This document shows positions 55,201-64,000 of a stretch of DNA of 64,000 bases, one piece after another; the first letter of the stretch is position 1; the number at the start of each line of letters is the position of its first letter. Origin of the DNA: Agelaius tricolor (Eukaryota > Chordata > Aves > Passeriformes > Icteridae); contig JALJCS010000039.1 of assembly GCA_023055355.1 (NCBI GenBank), positions 3,801,001 to 3,865,000 of the forward strand, written 5' to 3'. Position numbers and translations under genes: made by a program. The notes under the pieces are model-generated. The model was not told the origin of the DNA and made no database searches. It saw only the letters and a list, made by a program, of their open reading frames with translations.

Positions 55201-57061
55201 CTCCCGTGGGCCCCAGCCGGGTGCCCATGGAGCCCCGGCCCGGCAGGGCTGCGGGCCGGCACCGCGGCTCCCCGGGCAGCAGCCGGCCCTCTGCCCCCTG
55301 CCCTCGGGAGCCCTTGGCCAGCGGCTGCTGGCCGCGCCTCAGGCCTGTGCGGCCACGGGAGGCCGGGGCTGGGCGCAGGCAGCGCCCGGCCCAGGGGCTG
55401 AGCCCGCGCCAACCCTTCCCTCCTGCCGCTCTCTGCAGCTGGCAGAGGACAGGAGCCGAGCGGCCCAGCACATGCAGTGGGCCCTGCGGTTCCTGGATAG
55501 CCCACAGGAGTCCGTACGGGAGGCGGCCGTCAGGATCATCGGTGAGCCCCGGGCCCGGGCTCCCTCCCCGGCCCGGCCCGCCGCAGCTCGGCCCCAGCCC
55601 CGCCTGCTGCCCCGGCAGCGCCGCCGGCAGCGCCGGCTGTGCCGCTGGGGCCGTGACAGGCTCTGTGTTCACAGGCAGCGCCGGGCGGTGCCGCAGGGGG
55701 AAGAGGGAAGAGCTCCGGGCCCACAGTCAGGGTGAGTGCGGACACCGGGCTGACAGCGGGGCCTGCCCGGGAGAGCTGCATTGCCTTCGCTCCCTGGGTG
55801 CATGAGGGGTGGCCTGGGCAGAGCACAGCGAGCGATTTCAGGGACACTGGTCCGGGGGATTCGTGGCCAGCGTCTTGCAGCTGATCCCGTTTGCCCCCCC
55901 CTCTCTTCTGGCCGATGCAAGAGCTGAGTGGGACACCCCTATGTAGTGGTTTTGGTTCACTAATTGATGATTTCCTGGCCAATGTTCCAATTAGTGTGGT
56001 AAGTTCCGTGCTGGTTAATCACCAGTTCATCCAGTAGAATGTAGTTCATCATTTTCTGTGTGAGATAGGATTAGGAGAAAGGCAAAGCAGGCTCCAAACT
56101 TTAAAAGGGTATGAAGAAAAATTTATTAACAGGAACTGAAAGAAGGAGTAATAAGAATCAGAACAAAACCTTCAGAACATTTCTCCTCCCCCTACAACTT
56201 TTTCTTTCCCACTGACAATGTAAAGGGACAAAACCAAAATTTTGAGTCACTTTACTACCTCTAGAATAGTCTCTCTTCTGCTCACTTAAGGAGAAATGTC
56301 CCTCTTGTTAATGTTATGGAGATTTTCCACAAGAAAGCAGTTCTCTCGTGGCTCTCAATTTCCATCAACAGCAGCCACACTGCAGGGAAATCTGCAATTC
56401 TGAAATCGCTCCCATTTTCCACAAGCTTTTCCGCAGCTGTGTTTCTGCGCCGTGTCAACTCTTGGGGTACTGTTCTAAAGATGAGCTGTTCAAAGGCAAA
56501 GGTTCTCTTTATCTATCTCTAAAATCATCTTCCATCTCTAGCAAGAGAGATCTTCTTCTGTTCCTGGGGGCACAGGATCTTCATCACTCTTCTCTCCATC
56601 TCTGTTCAAACTTGTCCTAGAATCATACCTTCATGTCTTATAGGGAAAAAAAGTGTCCTTCTCCCTATGTTTACAAGAGGATTTCAGCCTAAAACTAAAG
56701 GCATCTCCTCATCCCTCCCATCTGGGACTTGACTTCTTCACTGACCTCAGCCAGGCCTAGGCTGGGTCAGCTGTGTTACCTCTTTGTCGGCCAGAAGGGA
56801 AAAGAGAAAGTTCCCAAGTTTATTTTGTTTGTAACGTGTTTTTCACAGAGGCTTTCATGTACAGCTTTCCTGATTATCAGTTCCCAAAACCAACCCTTGA
56901 TTGGTTTCCTATTGGACACGGAGGAACCTGCCAGCAGCCTCTCCCAAAACATCATGTCCGTGATGCACAAAGCAGCACACAGTGGCAGGAGCGTTCTCCT
57001 AGGATTCCTGCAGTTGTGGGTGCTGACTGTGGCTCTCTTCCTCTCTGTTCCAGCCATTTAA
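51243..57061 (+). CDS. MROH-like HEAT-repeat gene, copy C (best preserved copy)
   Basis: Fifteen GT-AG exons: 51243-51360, 51572-51636, 51753-52013, 52240-52388, 52646-52793, 53002-53192, 53275-53412, 53680-53794, 53976-54113, 54346-54522, 54654-54809, 54969-55070, 55439-55541, 55675-55731 and 57054-57061. Together they give an open 641-codon frame. The protein has a basic N-terminus (MAGRFPSLLKVFRGKKK), a Ser/Glu/Ala-rich linker (exon 3) and HEAT-type helix pairs in exons 4-13 (DVVLTLLRCAP, KALLYLLRC, LAEALLPLFD, MELVVDEGKK). Exon 3 uses a donor (ACT|GTGAGT) different from that of B. The last exon begins CC ATT TAA, so it lacks the tail of about 65 residues found in B and D. MROH-like proteins are predicted alpha-helical scaffolds; their role in birds is not established. 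Confidence 0.85.
55942..56983 (-). mobile_element. LTR inserted in the last intron of copy C
   Basis: About 1.04 kb, starting TGTAGTGGTTTTGG on the plus strand and ending near GCACACA. AATAAA lies on the complement of 56122-56127, so it reads on the minus strand. The matching introns in B and D lack it and keep continuous text (...cccctggcaggagg). No clear target-site duplication was found. Confidence 0.65.
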
Positions 57062-57258
57062 GTCCCAAGGAAAGACACTAGTCCATCCTACTGTAACCTG
57101 GATATTCACAGCCGATTTGCCAGAAGAGCTGAAGAATTAGGTGCCTCTTCAGGATCCGGTGAAGCAGTTTCCCAAGAACAGCACCAGGAGACACTGAAGA
57201 GCAAACCATCTCCCACTGCCACTGGAGCTCCAGGCACAGCTGATGCCTGGCACAGCTG
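57062..57258 (+). pseudogene. Untranslated remainder of the copy C last exon
   Basis: Beyond the TAA at 57059-57061 the frame is open to TGA at 57256-57258 and encodes text like the tails of B and D (FARRAEELGASSGSGEA, SQEQHQETLK). The tail was therefore lost by a single stop codon, and this part is now 3' UTR. Confidence 0.75.
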
Positions 57259-57386
57259 AGCCTGTGAGAAGCTCCCGTAGCTCGTGCCGTCACCCTGCCT
57301 GTTGACAGCTCCCTCCTTCCAGCCCTCATACCCTGCCCATACCCTTTTCTTACCTCCCAGCTCATCCCTTTGCTTTGCTTTTCATT

Positions 57387-57392
57387 AATAAA
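57387..57392 (+). terminator. Polyadenylation signal of copy C
   Basis: AATAAA occurs in the shared context cattaataaaccgtttggc. Confidence 0.8.
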
Positions 57393-57407
57393 CCGTTTGG
57401 CTTTTTC

Positions 57408-60400
57408 ACTTTGCCTTCATCTCTGTGGAGCTGAAGCAAATCCGGGGCCCTGGGACACACAGGCCCCTGCTGCCGTTCTCTGCCACGCTGTGTTTTGTGC
57501 CCAGAGGAACTGGGGCAGGTCAGGCTGGAAAGGTCCCTGTGCTGAAGGTGCAGTTCCACAGCACTGTGCAGTTCCACATCTTGCTGAGCACCTTGGAGCC
57601 CCTGAATTTTGGAAGAGCCAACCTGAGTATGCTCTGAACCCAGCTGAGAGGGCTTCCATGGCAAGCATCCACGGAGGGCAAAGAAGCTTGGAATGCTGGA
57701 AGCTTTCAAGAATAGCTTCCTGAAAGCACAGCAGCGCTCCATCCCTGCACAGGATGAGGAAGAGGGCAGAAGCAGAGAGCATCCGGGCTTAGCAGGGAGC
57801 TCTGGCTGTGCCTGAGGGCAAATGAAGCAGCAGCACGGTGCCCGAGACTCGGACGCGCGGCCGTGCCGGTGCCCGCAGCGCTGCCAGGCAGTGCCGGGAT
57901 CCCGCCTGTGCTTCTGCTCCCCACAAGTGAGGAACGGCAGCCCCAAGCTCAGAGCCAGTCCGAAAGCCAGCCAAGGGAGAGCAGAGGGAGGGCACCCTGC
58001 CAGTCTCTCTTGGGCATGGCTGCAAAACAGCGCCTGCTGCTTCTTCCTCCACCTGCGTTTGGGCTGTGCTGGTGGCAGAACCAGCCAGGTTGGGCTCTGT
58101 GTTCCAAAGCCTGTTGGGAGCGGGCATGAAAAGCGCGGCGTGCACAGCAGACAGTCCTGGAAGGTGCTGGCAAGAGCATCCTGCAGGAACAGGACTCTGG
58201 TCCCTGGCCAGGAACAGCCTGGTTTTGGTGCCGTGAGCGCAGGCAGGAGTTGAGGCAGGTGAAGAGGCCATGGGCAGCTTGTGTTTCTGGAGGGCCTGGG
58301 GCTGCACCTCTGAACCTGCACCTGGAAACTCACTTGGGGCAATAGGAATTAGAGCTGGAGTGGCTGTCCCGAAAGGACCTGAAGTCATTCAGCCTTGCCA
58401 GCGTTTCTTAAAGGTGTGTTGGTGCTCCCCAGGAAAGCTGCACATTTGGGTAAACACCTTTGGAGGAAAGGGGCTTGCTTCTCAAGGAAAGTGCTTCCCA
58501 GGGAGCTCCCAGTGAGGCAGGTGCGAGTGTCCCCCTTTGGCTCTCTGTGCTCCTTTCAGTCCTTGAGGCCTGTTGCACATGGCAGTGGGGCAGGGAGAAG
58601 GCAGGGAAGAGCAGGTTTGGCATCTGCCTGGACCTGTGGAAACCAACCCAAGCACCTGCAGCAGGATGTGTAATCCCCTTTGGAGAGAGGGTGGGCAGGA
58701 GCATCTGTGTCCAGCCATGAGCCCCAAAGCTCTCTGTGAGGGCTGTGAATTAAAAGGCCTTTGCACACACACTTTTCACATCTTTCCTGTCTGCTGTGTT
58801 TCAACTCTTGGCAATATGCATTTGCCTGCTGCTTGGTGGCAGCTGCTGTGGCCCAGGGCCAGCACAGAGCTGGGCTGTGTGGGCAAGGCAGCGTGGAGAG
58901 CCTTGGCTGATCTTGGTGCGTCCCTGGCCTCAGCAAAGGCCTCCCAAGGTGTCCTGCTCATTGGCTCTCCCTGTGCATCTTGGAGAGAACAAGGCAGGCA
59001 TTTCTGGCAGCTGGGCATCAGCCAGCCTTAAAATGGGGGCGTGTGGTGGAGTGAGCCCAGCTGAGATACGCTGAGCGCAGCCCAGTGCTCCTTGCTCCTC
59101 TCTGCTGAGCCGGGAGCGTTTGTCTGCTTTCGGGATGGCCCTGGCTGTGTCAGGGCTGCTCCGTGGACACGAGACAGCCGGTCCTGTCCCGCTGGGTCCC
59201 AGCAGTGCCTGGCAGCAGCCCTGCACCCACGTCAGGATGCTGGCCAAGAGAGGCCCTGGAAGCTGAGGCAGCTGATTTGAAGCTTTTGCAGATACACACA
59301 GGGGATGGCCAGCAGCGTTCCCTCAGGATACAGCAGTCCTGAGGGGCCTCCCCAGAGCTGCCTGATGCTGCCCACTCCTTGTGGCACCAGTTGCTTTCCT
59401 GTGGGATGTTCTACCTCCCCCAGGAGTGAAGAGGGAGCTGGGGAAAGAGCTTGCCCGGCTGCTCTGGATCCTTTCCCAGCAGCCCTGGCTGAGTGGAGCA
59501 GTCCGAGCTGAGCGCAGAGGTGCCCATGGAACAGCCGTGCCCAGGAAGGCTGGCTGGGAAGGATGATCCAGGAACCACAGGCCTGGCAGCCAGGCTTTGC
59601 TGCCAGGGAAGGCCTTGGAGCAGACCCTCCTGAGTGCCATCCCACGGCACGTGCAGGGAACCAGGGGCTCTGCTGGAGGCTGGGAAAGCTCTGCGGAGGG
59701 ACGGGCACAGCTGGGGGTCCTGGTGGGCTGTTGCGGGCTTCTGTGGGGGTGTTTGGGGGGGTGGATGTTGGGCGGCGCGTTGGGGATGGAGTTGTCTGGA
59801 AGGTGAGAGGTCTGGGCTGGAATTTGAGTCAGTTTGAAGGCAGCATCTGTGCTTTGGCACAGCTTTGGTGTTGGACGGCAGAAAGAATATCTGTGACTAT
59901 TTCTTTTACTGGTCCTGTTTCTCCTGCAGGGAACAAGAGGGGAGAGCTGTACTTTATTGGCCACTTAGAGATCTGTACTGGGGGAGGATCGGCCCTTTTG
60001 CCATCTCCTCATTTAGTTGGGTTACTGTTGTAACACTGAGGGGTCTTCATTCCTTGAGAGCTTTTATTCCTTAAGAGAATTAGGAGATTATAATCCCTTC
60101 ATGGAAAACCATTTGCAAACCAAAGAATGGCCTTCCTTTTGGCCTCTCTGTAGTGTTATGTTTTGTAAAGGGACTTCCAGTGGATGATGTTAAGGCATAT
60201 GTGTTGCTGCTTTGAGATGGGAACAAACTTCAAAATCAATTCCATTCTCTGGGCATTGCTGTTAATTTGAGAAGTTTGCAAATTTTGGAACTACTTGAGC
60301 TGAGCAATGGGAATTAAAGCTTTCCTGAAGTGAGGATACTTAAATGCCCTGAGCCCGCAGTGCAGGGCAGTATTTGCTGATGTTTCGAGCCCTTCCTAAA

Positions 60401-61982
60401 GATCCTGTGGGGCTGCCTTAGACACCTGGGGCCAGGCATTCCTTCCAGCCTGGGCCACTTTGGCTGGGCTGGGGGCGGCCCCAGGGCAGGCGGCAGTAAG
60501 GGCCCTGGGTGGCACACTGCAGCACGGTCACCATGTGCCATGGAACGGAACCCGGTGTCCAAGGGCCCTTTGTGACACCTGGGAAATAGAAGCTTGCCCG
60601 GGTGCTGGGAGCAGGCAACGGGGCACAACGGGACAGAGCAGTGCCGTGAGGAGCCCCCGCACAGCACGCTCGTTCGTGTCCCACCCGGAGCTTTTCCGCA
60701 GCCTTGTTCCTACAGGTGACCTTGTGGCCAGACTGTGGGACTTGGTGACTCGGAGCTTTTCCGAGGCATCTCCCATTCCTGTGGCCAGTGCCATCAAGTC
60801 CAGACCGTGGGATTTGGTCACCTGAATCATTAACGAGGAGTCTCCTGTGATTTTGGCAGGAGTCCTCAAGACCAGAGTGCAGGATTTGCTGTCCTGCAGC
60901 CTTTTTGAAGCTTCCCTGTCGCAGGTGCCTTCAAGGCACAACCGCAATTGTTGCCTTGGCGATATCCTGAGCCATCTCTCTTTAAGGTGCCCTCGAGGCC
61001 GAGCTCTAGCATGGCAGGCAGATTCCCCAGCTTGTTGAAAGTGTTCAGGGGGAAAAAAAAGAATGACCCTGGAGCTGCTCCAGCACAACAGCCTGAAGAT
61101 CTGGAGCAGATTCAGACACTGCAGGGTGGTGAGTAGCAGAGCTGCGCCACAGGGCTGATGGCTACAGCCAGCTTGGCCCCATCCCATCCCATCCCATCCC
61201 TGAGGGCATGCCAACGGATAGGATGGAACAGGGGCTGGGCAGACGCCCCTCAGTGGCCATGCTCTAACCCCTGGGCCATCCTGAGGCTCTCCTTGCCTGG
61301 GGAGGCTCCTCAGCTCTGGCTGCGCTCGCTCTTTGCCAGATGCAGCCAGGGACCAGACTCCAGAGCAGGAGCCCACCCGTGGCCGCTTCCGCAGAGCAGC
61401 GCAGGTACCTGCGGCCATCCCCACCTGGGCCGGGCCTGCTGGCACTGCTCGGCCGGGCCCCACGTTGGAGCAGACCATGGAACGTCCCTCTCTTCTTCCC
61501 GCCCTTCCCTTCTGTTGCAGACACTGCGGAGGTTCCTGCGCCTTCGGCGCACTAAGACCAGCGGCCCCGCGCCCGAGGGCACGGCCGAGCCCGACCCCAG
61601 GCCCAGCGAGCTGCGGGCAGAGGCTGCTTCCAGCACAGCGTCCTCTGACCTGGCTGCCAGCTCTGACTGGGAAACCAACAAGGGCTGGGAGGAGGCTGAC
61701 ATGGCCCTGACGGAGGCCATGGCCACCAGCAACACCATCAGCCAGGGCATCCCAGAGACTGAGGCCATGCCCACGCTCACTGTGACTCCTGGAGCCACTC
61801 TGGAGTTTTTCCAGAAGGGTTTTTATTCTCTGCAGCAGCCTGGGGCCAGGGCTGAAGGCCTCTCAGGATCACGTGGCCCCTCAAGCCATGTCCGCTGGGC
61901 CCCCTCAGCCCCATCCCAGTGGGCTGGGAAGGCGAGCACTTCTTGGGGGAAGCTGGGCAAGTTGCTGCCTTGGACAGCACTC
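57408..61982. repeat. Segmental duplication, right unit (partner 47640-52214)
   Basis: This is the second unit of the duplication, covering the spacer after copy C and the 5' part of copy D. Its tail ends in intron 3 of copy D. Confidence 0.9.
60493..61010 (+). promoter_or_regulatory. Promoter / 5' UTR region of copy D
   Basis: It is almost identical to 50725-51242 because of the segmental duplication, with the same acceptor-like tcctacag|gtgacc and GC-rich block. Confidence 0.5.
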
Positions 61983-63402
61983 CAAGTCTTCCCCATGCCG
62001 CTTCCTCCAGGTGCAAGCCGCGGTGAGTGCCATGCTGCAGAGACTCACGTCCCGTGAGTCTGTGGACGCCGGGCTGCAAATGGCCATTGTCAGCCTCACC
62101 GAAGAACACCCTGCTCACGTGGTGATGAGCCTCCTGCGCTGTGCCCCAACGTGTGACGGGTACGGGGCACAAGTGCCTCCAGAGCTCGGTGCTCACCGGC
62201 CCGTAGGGCCCCTGGCCCTGTACAGCCTGTCCGGCGGGGTCTGCCAGATGGGCGGAGAGCACCGGCACCCTCGGGCCCCTCTGTTTCCTGAGCCTGCTGC
62301 CATGCTCCCTCCCGGCCCCACGCAGCTGCACGGGGCACAGTACTGACGCACAGCTCTGGTCCCACAGAGCCGCCGCGCTGCTCTGGAGAGCCATGGGCAC
62401 CTCAGAGGTAGCCGTGGAGGAGGTGGTTCCAGCGCTGCTCTCTGCGATTGAGGAGCAGCCACCGTACGGCAGCTCCCTCTGCAGCGGGGACAACGAGGCC
62501 GTCCTTGCCCTGGCTGTGAGTTTCTGGAGCTGGCCTACACTGTCCCTCCAGGTCGCCTTCTCAGAAGCTCTCCATGCTCTCCCCACCCTGCAGCTCCCTG
62601 CCTGGGCTGAAAGCTGGGCTAGGGCCAGCAGGCCAGGTGCTCCCCCTGCCTCTCACCCCCGGCCCTGCCTCATGGACACCTCGGCACTGAGCGCTGCCTC
62701 GGGGCGCTTTGTCTCTTGTAGGCAACTCCCGAGGGCACGAGCCTGCCCGGCAGGAGGGCGTGCGGCCACAGGGCTGGCAGCGCCCGTGTCGGGCAGCTGT
62801 GCCCCCAGGCGCCGCCACATGCTCTGTCTTAACAGGGGTGGCCGAAGTGCTCATGATGGGGCAGAAGGAGGAGCTCCAGGTCCTCAGTCAGGGTGAGTCA
62901 GGGCAGCCGCATGGCAGCGAGTACCGCCCGGGGGACGGGGGGCAGCAGCTACAAATCCCAGCCCCGCAGCTACAATCCGTCACCGGGCTGCCCAGGGCTC
63001 TGCTCCCTGTGCGCACCAGGAGCGGCAGGGGCACAGCCCGGAGACCTTTCGGGGACACATGGCGGATCCATGGCCAGCACCTATTGCCCGAAGCCCTTGT
63101 CTCCCGCTCCCTCCTGGCCATGGCGAGAGCCGGCTGGGATGGCCCTGGCAGGAGGCTTTCCTTGGATTCCCTCCATTTGCCTTCTGACCGTGGCTCTGTT
63201 CCTCTCTCTTCCAGCTCTTCAAGCCCTCAGGGAAGACGAGAGCCCATCCTGCATGAACACATGGATTCAGATGAAATTCCAAAGAAGATCTGCAGAACTT
63301 CGCTTGTCTCCTGGACCAGATGTACCTGTACCGGCCTCCTTCGATGATTTCCAGTTGGGACCGCCTGCAGCTCCAGGCACAGCTCTGGCTGCTCTCAGCT
63401 GA
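61011..63402 (+). pseudogene. MROH-like gene, copy D (exons 6-13 deleted)
   Basis: Exons 1-3 (61011-61128, 61340-61404, 61521-61781) are nearly identical to copy C. Exons 4 (62011-62159) and 5 (62368-62515) are intact but clearly diverged from B and C (VQAAVSAMLQRL; VEEVVPALLSAIEEQPP). The next acceptor (tctcttgtag) leads into only the first bases of exon 6, which then run straight into intron-13-type text and reach TAA at 62830-62832. Exon 14 (62836-62892) and exon 15 (63215-63402, ending TALAALS and TGA) are preserved. Joining exon 5 directly to exon 14 would shift the frame. The donor of exon 3 reads GTGACT instead of GTGAGT. The result is a pseudogene or a short protein of about 283 residues. 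Confidence 0.8.
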
Positions 63403-63528
63403 GCCTGTGCCAAGCTGCAGCAGCTCCTGCCATTTCTCTCCCTGTTGGCAGCTCCTTCCCTGCAGCCCTCAGGCCCTGCCCATGCCCTTTTTTACCTCCC
63501 AGCTCAGCCCTTCGCTTTGCTTTCCCTT

Positions 63529-63534
63529 AATAAA
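63529..63534 (+). terminator. Polyadenylation signal of copy D
   Basis: AATAAA occurs in the same context as in copies B and C, about 130 bases after the stop codon. Confidence 0.8.
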
Positions 63535-64000
63535 CTGTTTGTGTTTTTCACTTTACCCGCGTCTCCGTGGAGCTGAAGCGGCGCAAAACCTGAGCCTGGG
63601 GACAAGCAGGGCCCTGCTGCCGTTCTCCTCCCCACTGTGTTCCGTGCATGGACAGAGAGGAACAAGGACAGCTCAGGCTGCAAAGGTCCCTGTCCCGCTG
63701 CTCCAGCTGCACAGCGACGTGGAGGTAAAGGGCGTGCTGAGCACGCTGAAGGGCAAAAGGAGCCCGGGTTTTAGAAGAGCCAACTTGAGTGTGCTCTGAT
63801 CCCAGCCGTGAGGGATTCCAGTGCAGGCATCTGTCGAGGGCAAAGGAGCTTGTAATGGCGGAAGTTTCCACCAAGAGCTTCCTGAAAGCACAGCGATGCT
63901 CCATCCCTACACAGGGAGAGGAAGAGGGCAGGACAAGAGACCACCGTGGTGGTTTTTTTGTTGTTGTTTGGGGGAATTTGTTGGTTTTTTTTTTTTTTGG
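63535..64000. other. Downstream spacer of copy D, ending in a poly-T tract
   Basis: The text to about 63945 is homologous to the spacers after B, B' and C (starting cgtggagctgaag), so another family member may follow. From 63951 the sequence becomes a (T)n/(TTG)n run. No gene is seen. Confidence 0.6.

Noticed and set aside
1..64000. tRNA, rRNA or other structured RNA genes
   Set aside because: I looked for cloverleaf-type and rRNA-like sequence and saw none; the only tRNA-related text is the retroviral primer-binding site.

Overview
This window is nuclear DNA of a bird, most likely a songbird (Passeriformes). The evidence is a tandem family of intron-containing genes coding for maestro HEAT-like repeat (MROH-like) proteins, a family known to be greatly expanded in passerines, packed among many avian-type endogenous retroviruses (ERVs) and solo LTRs of ERVL-, ERVK- and ERV1-like character. 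Nothing prokaryotic is present. Most long open frames in the GC-rich introns and spacers are not genes.

Layout. 1-2559: the 3' end of MROH-like copy A (+). 2560-11051: a GC-rich spacer with a CpG island, then nested retroelements (an ERVL-like pol fragment carrying a solo LTR, old LTR arms in inverted orientation, and a pair of about 850 bp LTRs facing each other). 11052-19682: low-complexity DNA, a 14-bp minisatellite split by a solo LTR, a possible minus-strand multi-exon gene of unknown nature (12.65-16.29 kb), and a long stretch with no convincing gene. 19683-27847: a nearly full-length, inactivated ERVK-like provirus (minus strand) with both LTRs, a tRNA-Lys-type primer site, gag, pro (with a dUTPase-like part), pol and an env stub. 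27878-30740: a minisatellite split by a solo LTR, then a second, partial class II pol. 31276-36477: MROH-like copy B (+). 37691-46386: a decayed ERV1 (gamma-like) provirus on the minus strand, split between pol and env by a 1.9 kb solo LTR that contains its own minisatellite. 46387-47600: a plus-strand LTR fused to the last exon of a truncated MROH-like copy (B'). 51243-57061: MROH-like copy C (+). 61011-63402: MROH-like copy D (+).

The four long copies share a 15-exon plan, conserved splice phases and the same ending with AATAAA. They are in different states: A is cut by the window edge; B has a 1-bp deletion in exon 5; C is open through exon 14 (641 codons) but stops two codons into its last exon; D has lost exons 6-13. 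The spacer plus the first three exons of C and D are almost identical over about 3.7 kb at an offset of 9,768 bp, while C from exon 4 onward resembles B instead. The locus is therefore changing by segmental duplication, gene conversion and retroelement insertion. No entirely new type of system is visible. The most unusual signals are the mosaic gene C, the inverted LTR structures and the unidentified minus-strand exons.
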